25,905 nucleotides of DNA from an uncultured Flavobacteriales bacterium (lineage in GTDB: Bacteria; Bacteroidota; Bacteroidia; Flavobacteriales_D; Crocinitomicaceae): the NCBI GenBank assembly GCA_937876195.1, contig CALEIK010000032.1, forward strand, positions 1-25,905, given 5' to 3'. Position 1 is the first letter of the stretch. Each line of letters starts with the position of its first letter. Below the pieces are notes generated by a model. The model ran no database searches. It saw nothing but the letters and a program-made list of their open reading frames with translations, and was not told the DNA's origin. Below are positions 7,566 through 16,064 of this stretch, piece after piece. Both the position numbers and the translations under genes were made by a program.

Positions 7566-8942
7566 ATGAACAACCAGAATTTAAAGCATCTCATCATTGG
7601 ATTTGGCTTGTTTGCATTTATTGCAATTGTGCTCATGGCGCCTTCAAAAGATGCTGCATTTTGGAATTCAATCGCCCTCGGAGGCTTGATGGTGTTCTTT
7701 TGGTTATTTGAAGTGTTACCAATCTATGTCACCGCGTTGTTTCCGTTAATTTTTGGAATTCCACTTGGCGTCATTGACAATTCAGGTTTGGCTGCTAGCT
7801 ATGGACATACAACTATTTACCTATTCTTAGGTGGATTTATACTAGCCCTTGCGTTGGAAAAGCACAACGTCCACAAGCAAATTGCAAAGCGGATCATTAT
7901 GGTGGTCGGAAATTCAAAAGCGCGACTTCTACTGGGATTTATTCTAAGCACAGCATTTCTAAGCATGTGGATTTCAAACACTGCAACAGCCTTGATGATG
8001 CTCCCGATGGCATTGGCGATTATTAGTGCAATTCCCAAAAAGAAGGGAAAATCGAAATTTTCACTGTTTTTATTGCTATCGATCGCATATGCGTCGAGTG
8101 TTGGTGGAATGGCAACGATAGTCGGTTCTCCACCAAACGGCTCCATGCAGTCCATTTTAGCGCAGAATTACGACATTCACATTAGCTTTGCTGAGTGGAT
8201 GACTTTTGGAATTCCAATGAGCTATATGATGCAGTTCATTCTATTCGGATTCTTTTACTTATTCCTCGGAAAGGAGCGCAATGAAAAGGTGATTGTTGAG
8301 TTGGAAAAAAATAAGTGGACGGCTCCCCAGATAAAAGTGTTGCTCTTGTTTTTGGCAGTTGTCCTAGCGTGGTCGTTCAAAAGTTTGATTGTACAGTATT
8401 TGGGAATCCCGTTGGAAGATTTTGGACCAGCATTGCTTGGTGCGGCGTTATTGTTTGTAATTCCCGAAAAGAAGTCGACAATGTTGTTGGAGTGGAAGGA
8501 CACCCGTAATTTGCCGTGGGGAATTTTAATTCTGTTTGGTGGTGGTTTGGCTTTGGCGAAAATGTTTGAAGTGAACGGTGTGATTACTGAATTCTCATCC
8601 TTGTTTCTCGAGTTCAAGACGGCTGGAATCGTTCTGATTTTATTGGTGGTTGTCACCGTAGCTATTTTTGTAACAGAATTGATGTCAAATACTGCACTTG
8701 TTGCGGTCTTCATTCCTGTCATTGCGCAGTTTGCGTTACAATCGGATTATTCCATTATTCAGCTGTGCGTTCCTGTGACATTGGCAGCGAGCTGCGCATT
8801 TATGTTGCCCGTTGGAACGCCACCGAACGCCATTGTGTTTTCGTCAGGTGAAGTGCATATCAATCAAATGGCGCGCTATGGATTCCTGTTGAACATCATA
8901 TCAATCTTCCTGATCGTATTTTTTGCTTCGCTTTATTTTTAA
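7566..8942 (+). CDS. DASS/SLC13-family Na+-coupled anion (dicarboxylate) transporter
   Basis: Inner-membrane secondary transporter of the divalent anion:Na+ symporter family, which imports dicarboxylates, citrate, phosphate or sulfate depending on the member. The 458 aa are almost entirely hydrophobic, with about 11 membrane segments. The two inverted-repeat signature loops of the family are present: SNTATALMMLP near residue 138 with VGSPPN near residue 190, and MSNTALVAVFIP with VGTPPNAIVF near the C terminus. These SNT and PPN elements bind sodium and substrate carboxylates. The exact substrate cannot be read from sequence. The ATG at 7566 gives a sensible first membrane helix. Its ribosome-binding region falls inside the preceding terminator, which is unusual. 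yaaA follows 18 bp downstream. Confidence 0.92.
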   Translation: MNNQNLKHLIIGFGLFAFIAIVLMAPSKDAAFWNSIALGGLMVFFWLFEVLPIYVTALFPLIFGIPLGVIDNSGLAASYGHTTIYLFLGGFILALALEKHNVHKQIAKRIIMVVGNSKARLLLGFILSTAFLSMWISNTATALMMLPMALAIISAIPKKKGKSKFSLFLLLSIAYASSVGGMATIVGSPPNGSMQSILAQNYDIHISFAEWMTFGIPMSYMMQFILFGFFYLFLGKERNEKVIVELEKNKWTAPQIKVLLLFLAVVLAWSFKSLIVQYLGIPLEDFGPALLGAALLFVIPEKKSTMLLEWKDTRNLPWGILILFGGGLALAKMFEVNGVITEFSSLFLEFKTAGIVLILLVVVTVAIFVTELMSNTALVAVFIPVIAQFALQSDYSIIQLCVPVTLAASCAFMLPVGTPPNAIVFSSGEVHINQMARYGFLLNIISIFLIVFFASLYF

Positions 8943-8960
8943 TCATCTAATTTGTTCTCC

Positions 8961-9722
8961 ATGAAAGTTCTCCTCTCTCCCGCAAAAGCCATTGACATGT
9001 CAAAAACTCTTCAAACGAAGGAGGTTTCAGTGCCCGTTTTCATGACTGAGGCAGAGACATTGATTGGGAAATTGAAGAAACTATCCCCCAAGAAAATAGG
9101 GAAGATGATGCATTTGTCGGATGACTTGGCAGAATTGAACCATCAACGTTACCAAGACTGGAAAGCGAGTGCTGAAATGAATTCAGACAATGGACATGTT
9201 GCTGCGGTTTTCAACGGAGAAGTCTACCGAGGACTAGACGCAACGTCGTTTTCACCAAAGGAACTCGCAATTGCTCAAGACAAAGTTCGAATTCTATCGG
9301 GCATTTATGGCATTTTAAAGCCCTTAGACGTCATTTACCCGTACCGACTTGAAATGGGAACGAAATGGGCAGTTACTCCCGCCAAGAAGACCCTGTATCA
9401 GTTTTGGGGAAAGAAGATTGCCGAACAGTTGAATTCAGAAAATGAAACGGGGATTACGATCAATTTGGCGTCCGCTGAATATTTTAAAGCTGTTGATAAG
9501 AAAACACTCAAAGGAAGAGTGATTACCCCAACATTTAAGGAGTTTAAAAACGGCGAATACAAAGTCATCATGGTTTTTGCCAAACAAGCACGTGGATCAA
9601 TGGCAAAATACATTGTTAAGAAGAATATTAGCGATCCAGAACAACTGAAGTTGTTTGATACAGATGGTTACAGCTTTGATGTCAACCAGTCTACTGATAA
9701 CGATTGGGTGTTTGTGAGGTAA
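8961..9722 (+). CDS. yaaA: YaaA (UPF0246) peroxide-stress protein
   Basis: Member of the YaaA/DUF328 family. In E. coli YaaA lowers intracellular free iron and limits hydroxyl-radical damage under peroxide stress. The 253-aa translation begins MKVLLSPAKAIDM, the conserved YaaA N terminus, so the ATG at 8961 is preferred over a TTG nine bases upstream. Other family hallmarks seen are FNGEVYRGLDA, RILSGIYGILKPLDVIYPYR, LYQFWGKKI, NLASAEYF and the C-terminal FAKQARGSMAKY. It is probably translated from the same transcript as the DASS transporter; that link may be incidental. It converges on the glycosyltransferase gene at a shared short hairpin. Confidence 0.95.
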   Translation: MKVLLSPAKAIDMSKTLQTKEVSVPVFMTEAETLIGKLKKLSPKKIGKMMHLSDDLAELNHQRYQDWKASAEMNSDNGHVAAVFNGEVYRGLDATSFSPKELAIAQDKVRILSGIYGILKPLDVIYPYRLEMGTKWAVTPAKKTLYQFWGKKIAEQLNSENETGITINLASAEYFKAVDKKTLKGRVITPTFKEFKNGEYKVIMVFAKQARGSMAKYIVKKNISDPEQLKLFDTDGYSFDVNQSTDNDWVFVR

Positions 9723-9747
9723 ATGAGGATTGTCTCATTTATCTTTT
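9721..9747. terminator. Compact hairpin between convergent genes
   Basis: AAATGAG (9721-9727) pairs with CTCATTT (9734-9740) around a 6-nt loop, then a T-rich stretch follows on the plus strand. The stem overlaps the stop codons of both yaaA and the converging glycosyltransferase gene. Confidence 0.5.
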
Positions 9748-11229
9748 TGTCACTGAAATAATAGTTGAAAATGGATATTTATCGGAGACCACTGTACATT
9801 TCAATGTTCGTAACTCTCTCAATTGATTCAATGTTTTTGATTTGAATGTGGTGATAATATACACTTCCCCATTTTTCATTGCAGCTTCTGCAATATCAGG
9901 AATTGTTACATTGTTGAGGTAATTTAATTTATAGACTCCAAGGTAAAAATAGGCTGTTGGATAATCGATTTGATCAACTAGATAAATGGATTTTTCTTTG
10001 GCAATCAACGAAAGATGTCGCGCAGTTTCTTCTAAGTTGAAAGCATCGGACAAGAAATAATTTTGATATACATTTTGCGTGATGGTACCATGTTTCACTA
10101 AACTATTTTTCACTTCGTGGTTGTTTGTGTTGATCTCTAAAAAAAGGAGTGCTATACAGTAGCATGAAACTACGATTGTACTAATTAAAGACAATGAGTT
10201 CTGCTTTAATCGTTCCAGAATGTGAAGAATGGGTATTGCCAGAACAATGCAGAAAATGGGTGCCAGTGTCACGAAAACGCGATCAAAGGGCATTTTTTGA
10301 TGAATAAATGATGCGAGAAATGGGAAGATCAATAGTGAAATCAGACTGAGAAAGATGAGTTTTTCCTGTGCCGAACGAGACCTAAAAAAGAACCAAATCC
10401 CAATTCCAAACAACACAAGCAACAGATATCTTTTTGATAAAAAAGCGGTATGCAATTCAAGCATAAGTTCCAGGGAGTAGATTTTACTTTCTGGCTTTAG
10501 GGAAGAGAAAGGATTAAAGATGACATCATTCAAAATTGGTGCGTAGAGAACGAGTGAAATTATGATTCCTAGACAAATAAAAAGTCCACCCTGAAAAAAA
10601 AGGCGACTTTGAATGGGATTTTTTTTTCTTGAATACAGCCAGAAAATGCCAAAGCAGAAAAGTACTGAAGCCAACACGTATATATTTGAGGGAATGGTGT
10701 AGAGCAGAAGGGCACTTGATACAATGAGGAAATTTCGATTTTTCCTGGAGCTGTTTTCAATGAATCTCCACGCGTAATACACAATCATAACTAGGAACAA
10801 AGCACTCAAGTTGTATCCCCTAAGTTGCAACGAGAAGTTAATGAAGGGGATGGTAGTAAATAGAAGGGGAAGTATTAATAAACTATTCTCCAGTTTAAAA
10901 AATCGTTTTAAGATTTGCCATGAATACCACCCAATAAAGAGAGTAATTACCATCTGAAATCCTCTGAAAATAAAAACAAACTCACTCAATTCTGAAGGAT
11001 CTCTTAGCAGTGTGATTCTCGAGATAAGCTGATTGATAAAATTATAAAAAACATGATTGTTAGGAAGCGGGTAATTGAACAGCGTATCACGAAAGTCGAC
11101 AAGTACATGGTGTTCGAATGAATACACTTCATCGTACCATAAATTCCCATTGAGGTATTTATAAAGCCAAAATCCGAGTGGTATTAGTCCCAATAAGAGG
11201 AGTACTAATCGGTTTTGTTTGATAGGCAT
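9739..11229 (-). CDS. Polytopic membrane glycosyltransferase, GT-C-like (ArnT/PMT superfamily-like)
   Basis: A 496-aa protein with about ten to twelve predicted membrane helices over the first 370 residues and a soluble C-terminal part of about 120 residues. After helix 1 there is a WYDEVYSFEH motif (D33, E34), the acidic first-loop motif typical of GT-C enzymes that use polyprenyl-phosphate sugars. NYPLPNNHVFYNFI follows, resembling the 'PPLY/HP' loop of the ArnT/PMT-like families. By analogy it would transfer a sugar from a lipid carrier to an extracytoplasmic acceptor such as a lipid, polysaccharide or protein; donor and acceptor cannot be inferred. The ATG at 11229 places helix 1 immediately. 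No neighbouring glycan genes are present apart from an FkbM methyltransferase 4 kb away. It is monocistronic. Confidence 0.75.
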   Translation of the reverse strand: MPIKQNRLVLLLLGLIPLGFWLYKYLNGNLWYDEVYSFEHHVLVDFRDTLFNYPLPNNHVFYNFINQLISRITLLRDPSELSEFVFIFRGFQMVITLFIGWYSWQILKRFFKLENSLLILPLLFTTIPFINFSLQLRGYNLSALFLVMIVYYAWRFIENSSRKNRNFLIVSSALLLYTIPSNIYVLASVLFCFGIFWLYSRKKNPIQSRLFFQGGLFICLGIIISLVLYAPILNDVIFNPFSSLKPESKIYSLELMLELHTAFLSKRYLLLVLFGIGIWFFFRSRSAQEKLIFLSLISLLIFPFLASFIHQKMPFDRVFVTLAPIFCIVLAIPILHILERLKQNSLSLISTIVVSCYCIALLFLEINTNNHEVKNSLVKHGTITQNVYQNYFLSDAFNLEETARHLSLIAKEKSIYLVDQIDYPTAYFYLGVYKLNYLNNVTIPDIAEAAMKNGEVYIITTFKSKTLNQLRELRTLKCTVVSDKYPFSTIISVTKR

Positions 11230-11384
11230 AGGTTCAAGTTTATTTCCAGTGCGTAAGATATGAATTTTTGTAAAATTTAGCAGTGGTTTAGCAAAACGAA
11301 GCTGGGATTACAATCAAACTGGTGTTCACGTAGAATGATCAGATATCTGCACGGGAAAATTAAAAAAATTAAGTAGAATCTTAA

Positions 11385-12167
11385 CTAAAGATCTCTGCGC
11401 TTTACCACAAAATATCCAAGGAAAATAAAACTTGAAATCCAACCGAGAGCTACGAGCGATCGAACGGTTTGTGTAACAATTACCGGTGCAACAAAATTAG
11501 GATCTTGCTCTGCGGCCATTTTGAAAATTTCCTTGAAAAATGGAAAGGGTGTTAAATCCGCTATCACATTGATTGGCATGTATTGTGAAATCGTTTCTCC
11601 CAATGCAAGCACAAATATGAATTTAAAGAAGAAAATCAAGATGTAAAAAATGATTGCGAGCGCGGATCGCTTAACAAGAACTGCAAATAAGAATGCAAAA
11701 GAAAAATAGCCCAGCGTTTGAATAAAATAGACTCCAACATATTCTATTCCCGAAAGTACATTATTAAAACCTGAATAAATCATCCCGAAAATAAACCCGA
11801 TTAAAAAGGTGTATAGCGTAACAAACGCCGCCAAAGCAGTAAAGAAGTAAAACTTCGAGAGGATCATTTGCTTACGACTTAACCCATCAATGATGTTTTG
11901 TCGTTGCGTCCTGAAGGTGATTTCATTGCACGTGATTGTCACAATCAAAACCCCCAATAATAGATTTAACCAACTTGCCGTCCATGTGATGTAATTCCAA
12001 ACGGTTGGAAAACCAAACATTTCTTCTTTCTCAGGAAAAAATGGAATCTTGAAGCTACTCAACCCTAAAAATACCAACGGCACCAATGCAATATAGATAA
12101 GTAGCATTACCCAAAAAGTGCGGTAATTTTTGACTTTTAAAAATTCTATTTTTAGCAGATGTATCAT
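11385..12167 (-). CDS. ABC-2 type transporter permease
   Basis: Integral membrane subunit of an ABC exporter, 260 aa, with six hydrophobic segments: residues about 17-38, 57-80, 103-130, 145-165, 172-192 and 235-255. A soluble insertion follows helix 1, as in the ABC2_membrane families. Its start overlaps the stop of the ATPase gene by 4 bp (12164-12167), indicating translational coupling. It presumably moves an unknown substrate, or supports bacitracin/gliding-type export, as many NatB/BcrB-like permeases do; substrate specificity cannot be read from sequence. Confidence 0.88.
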   Translation of the reverse strand: MIHLLKIEFLKVKNYRTFWVMLLIYIALVPLVFLGLSSFKIPFFPEKEEMFGFPTVWNYITWTASWLNLLLGVLIVTITCNEITFRTQRQNIIDGLSRKQMILSKFYFFTALAAFVTLYTFLIGFIFGMIYSGFNNVLSGIEYVGVYFIQTLGYFSFAFLFAVLVKRSALAIIFYILIFFFKFIFVLALGETISQYMPINVIADLTPFPFFKEIFKMAAEQDPNFVAPVIVTQTVRSLVALGWISSFIFLGYFVVKRRDL

Positions 12168-13063
12168 TCTTTCGTTATTTCAAGGAATTGATCTTCAAGA
12201 CTTTTTCTAATTTCTCTTAACTCAGAAAGTACCACGGCGTTGTCGAAAAAGAACTTATTAATTTGCTGTGTATCAATATCTCCGTGAACATCGAGCACGA
12301 TTCGATTGTCCTTTCTAGAATTTAAAGTCACTCCTTCAATAGAGGGCAATAGAGATTCAACTTTCGTCGGCTCATTCGTTCCAACAATAAACTGTCTACT
12401 GCTGCCAATAATGTTTTGAATCGCGCTTTGGCGAATTGCAACGCCATATTTTAGAATAACGACATCCGTACACACTTTTTCAATTTCATCCAATTGATGC
12501 GAGGCAATAATGATTGTTCTTCCTCCCTTTGCTACATCTAAGATTAAATTTCGCATTTCTGCAATTCCTTGCGGATCCAGACCATTCGTAGGTTCATCCA
12601 ACACCAAAACTTCTGGATCGTTCAGAAGCGCCGATGCAATTGCAAGCCGTTGTTTCATTCCTAGAGAGAAAGTTCTGAATTTTGATGTTCTCCGTTCAAA
12701 AAGGTTTACTGCTTTGAGTACCTTTTCTATGCGATCCTCTACGTTGTCAAGCTTTTTTATACGTGCGACAATTCGAAGGTTTTTAACCGCACTGAGGTAA
12801 GGATAAAAATTGGGAGTTTCCAACAGTGCTCCGATGCGCTTTCGATTGGCATCACTTTCTGCATTCCCAAACCAGGAAAACTTACCTCCAGATGCATTGA
12901 TGACACCGAGTAAAATTCCTAGCGTTGTGGTTTTTCCACTACCATTGGGGCCAAGAATACCAAAAATCTGCCCTTTTTCGACGGACAAATTCAGTTGATC
13001 CAAGGCCTTTACCTTCTTGTACTTCTTGGATAGTGCATCTATTTCTAGGATAGTGTTGCTCAA
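12164..13063 (-). CDS. ABC transporter ATP-binding protein (CcmA/NatA/BcrA-like)
   Basis: Cytoplasmic ATPase partner of the adjacent permease, 299 aa. All nucleotide-binding motifs are present: Walker A GPNGSGKTT (38-46), Q-loop region after GALLETPNFYPYLS (Q replaced by E81 in this subfamily alignment), a signature of the degenerate type FSLGMKQRL (131-139), Walker B VLVLDE (151-156), D-loop NGLDPQG and switch H188 in ASHQLDE. A C-terminal extension of about 90 residues is typical of BcrA/NatA-like proteins. It lies upstream of and overlaps the permease by 4 bp, forming a two-gene export operon. Substrate unknown. Confidence 0.95.
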   Translation of the reverse strand: MSNTILEIDALSKKYKKVKALDQLNLSVEKGQIFGILGPNGSGKTTTLGILLGVINASGGKFSWFGNAESDANRKRIGALLETPNFYPYLSAVKNLRIVARIKKLDNVEDRIEKVLKAVNLFERRTSKFRTFSLGMKQRLAIASALLNDPEVLVLDEPTNGLDPQGIAEMRNLILDVAKGGRTIIIASHQLDEIEKVCTDVVILKYGVAIRQSAIQNIIGSSRQFIVGTNEPTKVESLLPSIEGVTLNSRKDNRIVLDVHGDIDTQQINKFFFDNAVVLSELREIRKSLEDQFLEITKE

Positions 13064-13191
13064 ATCATTTTATTTTGAATGATTTAAATATAGTTCAAAT
13101 TTTTTAGCATCGCTAAGAAAATGTACAGGCGGTAAAAAATTATGATGATTGGAAATGATGGTAATGAAGTGTTTTTTAGCGCAGTATGAAG

Positions 13192-13635
13192 TCATTCAAT
13201 CTTCCCTTCCAGTACGTCCCACGTATGATCAGCGAGTAGACGCACGGTTGCTAAAAATTCAAACGAACATTTTGATCGTCCCCATTGATCAGGTGCAATA
13301 AGTGACAATAGGTAATTTCCATCTTCCTTCCGGTACAGATGATAAATGTGATTAATAAGTGGTTCAAAACGCATTTCTGCTTGATAGATGAGTTCGGAAA
13401 CATCCTTTCTTAAGTTGAGCTTTTTGGCCTGTGCTGCCAACAATTGCATTTGCTCATAAATTTGATCCAATTGCATGTCAGTTTGGTGCTCCATTGCAGC
13501 CAAGGCGCGTCCTTTGATTTTCCCTTTGTCTTCAGGTCTAACTAAAGCACTCCCGGCATGGTGAGGATACTCCAACGTATTTGGGTTCTCCGTAATTTTA
13601 TCAGGATCGATTGGATTTTCAAATTCTTCATTCAT
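13192..13635 (-). CDS. DUF2452 family protein
   Basis: A 147-aa soluble protein matching my recollection of the DUF2452 family common in Bacteroidota: 'NPIDPDKITENPNTLEYPHHAGSALVRPEDKGKIKGRALAAMEHQTDMQLDQIYEQMQLL' style N terminus, then 'EPLINHIYHLYRKEDGNYLLSLIAPDQWG' and a C-terminal helical tail. No signal peptide or membrane segment. The middle (residues about 50-85) is a predicted amphipathic helix. No biochemical role is established for this family as far as I know. On the minus strand a TATCTTTA element lies about 10 nt upstream of the ATG, suggesting a very short leader. It is separated from efp upstream by a terminator, so it is probably its own unit. Confidence 0.85.
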   Translation of the reverse strand: MNEEFENPIDPDKITENPNTLEYPHHAGSALVRPEDKGKIKGRALAAMEHQTDMQLDQIYEQMQLLAAQAKKLNLRKDVSELIYQAEMRFEPLINHIYHLYRKEDGNYLLSLIAPDQWGRSKCSFEFLATVRLLADHTWDVLEGKIE

Positions 13636-13660
13636 GTACTAAAGATACTATTTTGACGCA

Positions 13661-13693
13661 AAAAAAAGGATTCACCTCAGGCGAATCCTTTTA
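13661..13693 (-). terminator. Terminator downstream of efp
   Basis: On the minus strand AAAGGATTCGCCTGAGGTGAATCCTTT folds into a near-perfect stem followed by a T run, about 20 nt after the efp stop. The stem AAAGGATTC/GAATCCTTT is strong and the loop is small. Confidence 0.85.
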
Positions 13694-13713
13694 TAATTTA
13701 TGTGAAATACGAA

Positions 13714-14277
13714 TTATTTTACGCGTTCAACGTAAACACCAGTACGGGTATCAATTTTTATGACTTCACCAGTACCAATAAACAAAGGAACGCGTACTTC
13801 AGCGCCCGTTGCAATGGTTGCAGGTTTCATGGAGTTCGTTGCTGTATCTCCTTTAATTCCAGGCTCTGTATACGTGACTTCTGAAATAATGTACATAGGC
13901 AATTCAAGCACAAGTGGCATTTCTTCCTCAGCATGAAAAAGTATGTTACACACCATTCCTTCCATCAAAAAGTCAGGTTTTTCCACCATTGAAGCAGGAA
14001 TGTTTACTTGCTCGAACGTTTCGTTGTTCATGAATACATAAGAATCTCCTTCTTGGTACAAATACTGGTATTCTCTATTTTCAATACGAACTACCTCGAT
14101 TTTATGTCCCGCCGAAAAGGTAAAATCCAAGACCTTTCCAGATTCAATTTGACGCATTTTCGTACGTACAAATGCAGGGCCCTTTCCCGGTTTTACGTGT
14201 TGAAATTCAATAATTTGAGCTAGTTTTCCGTTGTGATTGATACACAATCCATTTTTTATGTCTGCTGTTGTTGCCAT
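13714..14277 (-). CDS. efp: Translation elongation factor P
   Basis: Ribosome-binding factor that promotes peptide-bond formation at consecutive prolines. At 187 aa it has the usual three-domain EF-P length. The N-terminal KOW-like domain carries the modification loop HVKPGKGPAFVRTK, whose tip lysine is K32 (equivalent of E. coli K34, beta-lysylated there). The central OB domain and the C-terminal OB domain ending VPLFIGTGEVIKIDTRTGVYVERVK are intact. Which modification, if any, K32 carries cannot be inferred, as no EpmA/EpmB genes are in view. A TATATTCG element 21 nt upstream (7 of 8 to TAnnTTTG) may be its promoter. The assignment is firm. Confidence 0.97.
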   Translation of the reverse strand: MATTADIKNGLCINHNGKLAQIIEFQHVKPGKGPAFVRTKMRQIESGKVLDFTFSAGHKIEVVRIENREYQYLYQEGDSYVFMNNETFEQVNIPASMVEKPDFLMEGMVCNILFHAEEEMPLVLELPMYIISEVTYTEPGIKGDTATNSMKPATIATGAEVRVPLFIGTGEVIKIDTRTGVYVERVK

Positions 14278-14339
14278 GCTTTCTTTTTATTCAGCGACGA
14301 ATATAGTGAAAATAGATTTAAAGATTCAAACGCTACGCT

Positions 14340-14381
14340 ATTCAAAGATTCAAACGCGCGCAAATCTTTGAATCTTTGAAT
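14340..14381. repeat. 15-bp inverted repeat of reiterated GATTCAAA words
   Basis: Arms 14340-14354 and 14367-14381 are exact complements with a 12-nt loop, the same loop length as the hairpin at 7113-7172. A further partial copy of the word lies at 14320-14331. It occupies the space between the divergent efp and mscS-like genes. Confidence 0.75.
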
Positions 14382-14414
14382 CATTCAATCCAAAATTATT
14401 CAGATATTTACACT

Positions 14415-14744
14415 ATGAAATGGGATGAGTTTTTAAATTATGAAATATTACAGCTTGGCAACTTTAAACTACTGGCTGGGAATTTAATTCTTGCGGCAAT
14501 TGTTTTAATTGCGACAGTGCTCTTTTTAGCACTGCTGAAGAGAATGATCATGAAGCCCTCGGTTTATCATGGACAGGATCGATGCGAAGCGAAGAATGTC
14601 CATTTACCTGTTGTCGAAGTATTTTATTTGGGTGCTAAGTATTGTAATCGTATTACAATCACTCGGCGTCAACATGAGTGTGCTTCTGGTTGGTTCTACT
14701 GCGCTATTGGTCGGTTTAGGTCTTGGGGTTCAGAATATTTTTAA
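14415..14744 (+). pseudogene. N-terminal fragment of a frameshifted MscS channel gene
   Basis: Reading from the ATG at 14415 gives MKWDEFLNYEILQLGNF and a clear first membrane helix (about residues 20-43), as expected for the N terminus of a small MscS-type channel. The homologous-looking sequence then stops making sense after about 14565: this frame continues as a low-quality cysteine-rich tail to 14744, while the frame one base later carries the rest of the channel. Frame +1 is blocked by a TGA at 14551-14553, so the switch must lie between 14554 and about 14580. Either a single-base error or mutation split one gene, or the downstream ORF is made independently. An in-frame ATG at 14376 falls inside the hairpin repeat and was not chosen. 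Confidence 0.7.
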
Positions 14745-15285
14745 AGATCTGGTTTCAGGATTGTTTCTACTGTTTGAAGGAACCATGAAAGTAGGGGATA
14801 TCATTGAAGCAGATAATGAAATTGGTCGAGTAGTGGACATTAACTTGCGTTCTTCTGAAATTTTGACGCGGGAAGGGGTGAAGATCATCATTCCAAATTC
14901 ACGGTTTATTGTCGAGAAGATTGTGAACTGGTCGCACGATGATGAACGCGTACGATTTACAGTAGACATCGGAGTTGCATACGGTTCAGATGTCGAAGCG
15001 GTGATTTTGTATTTGCAAGAAGTATTGGATGAAAATCCAAAAGTGTTGAAGGATCCGTTCAGCTTTGTTCGATTTTCCAATTTTGGTGAATCATCCCTGG
15101 ATTTTGAATTGGTGTTTTGGTCAAAGGAGACCTTTGTCATCAACACGTTAAAATCGGACTTGCGAAGAGCAGTCTATAAAAAACTGAATGAAAAAGGATT
15201 GAATATTCCATTCCCACAGCGTGACATTCACATCAAAGGGATGGAAAATATGGCAATGTTTCAGAAACCAGAAAATAAGGACTAG
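14569..15285 (+). CDS. MscS-family small-conductance mechanosensitive channel (main part, frameshifted from its N terminus)
   Basis: Inner-membrane channel that opens on hypo-osmotic shock to release solutes. The 238-aa frame begins just before the second membrane helix (YFIWVLSIVIVLQSL) and contains the pore-lining helix with the Gly/Ala pattern LLVGSTALLVGLGLGVQNI, the FKDLVSGLFLLFEG hinge, the beta domain (VGDIIEADNEIGRVVDI, REGVKIIIPNSRFI, NWSHDD) and the C-terminal alpha/beta domain. All motifs are intact and show no decay, so either the frameshift is recent or a sequencing/assembly artefact, or the channel is made without helix 1. It converges on the FkbM gene and overlaps its stop by 4 bp. 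Confidence 0.9.
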   Translation: MDRIDAKRRMSIYLLSKYFIWVLSIVIVLQSLGVNMSVLLVGSTALLVGLGLGVQNIFKDLVSGLFLLFEGTMKVGDIIEADNEIGRVVDINLRSSEILTREGVKIIIPNSRFIVEKIVNWSHDDERVRFTVDIGVAYGSDVEAVILYLQEVLDENPKVLKDPFSFVRFSNFGESSLDFELVFWSKETFVINTLKSDLRRAVYKKLNEKGLNIPFPQRDIHIKGMENMAMFQKPENKD

Positions 15286-16064
15286 AACCGATTTTTCGAT
15301 TGCATTCGTGCTTCAAATACTGCAGAGTTCGATGTATGCACGAAGAGGAAATCGCCTTGTTCTTGCTGCGTATCGTTGACTTCTCGCACAACTTTAAAAT
15401 TGGCGACACCGTATTGGATGTAGTTCAACGCTTTAAAATAAGCAATCATTTCAGCTTCGTTTTCAGGACCAATTTCAATTTGAACAGTTGGTTTGAAACG
15501 CTCAATGACGGGTTTTAGCTCATTGAACACAACGACTTCATATCCTTCAATGTCGCATTTGATGTAATCAATTTTAGATAGATCGGACAACAATTCACTT
15601 CCCTTTACAATTTTAACTTCATGCGTTTTGTGCGCTCTTTTTTCTTCTTCCGACGAAGCAATGTGCGGCAAACCTGTTCGGATCATCCCATTGGACTCTG
15701 GAAGCACCATGGTGATCGTTCCTTCTTCATTACCAAGCGCATAATTGTAAATCGTTACGTTCTTTTTTGATCTTAGGAAGTACACTAAAATGTCGTAAAA
15801 CGGTTTCACAGGTTCTATGGAGATCAGTTGTCCCTTTGTGACGAGTCGTGAAAATGTTTTGGAAAAATAGCCGAGATTGGCGCCAATATCCACCACAACA
15901 TCATCTTCCTGAAGAATATCTTTTACCAAATAATGATACTTGAAGCGTGCGTCATTTTTAAGAAACCCCATAGAATAGAGCAGGTAGAAACTTCTGTGCA
16001 GCGTTTTTAAATATGCTTTTTGCGACAACAGCTTGAAAAGGATTTTCTTAATAAAAACGATCAT
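15282..16064 (-). CDS. FkbM family S-adenosylmethionine-dependent methyltransferase
   Basis: A 260-aa Rossmann-fold methyltransferase. Motif I is VVDIGANLGYFS (57-68), the acidic end of strand 2 is IEP (E84), and the FkbM hallmark IDYIKCDIEGYE (165-176) carries the conserved D and E residues. The ending 'PTVQIEIGPENE' is also typical. FkbM relatives O-methylate sugars, polyketides or glycolipids and often sit in polysaccharide clusters; here no such cluster is adjacent, so the substrate is unknown. The first 35 residues are helical and basic and could associate with the membrane. The gene overlaps the stop codon of the convergent mscS-like gene by 4 bp and is the last recognisable core-type gene before the cassette region. 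Confidence 0.9.
   Translation of the reverse strand: MIVFIKKILFKLLSQKAYLKTLHRSFYLLYSMGFLKNDARFKYHYLVKDILQEDDVVVDIGANLGYFSKTFSRLVTKGQLISIEPVKPFYDILVYFLRSKKNVTIYNYALGNEEGTITMVLPESNGMIRTGLPHIASSEEEKRAHKTHEVKIVKGSELLSDLSKIDYIKCDIEGYEVVVFNELKPVIERFKPTVQIEIGPENEAEMIAYFKALNYIQYGVANFKVVREVNDTQQEQGDFLFVHTSNSAVFEARMQSKNRF

Noticed and set aside
8952..8960. TTG start for yaaA
   Set aside because: The ATG at 8961 gives the conserved MKVLLSPAK start.
14554..14580. Programmed ribosomal frameshift in the mscS-like gene
   Set aside because: No slippery heptamer or downstream pseudoknot was recognised; mutation or sequence error is simpler.
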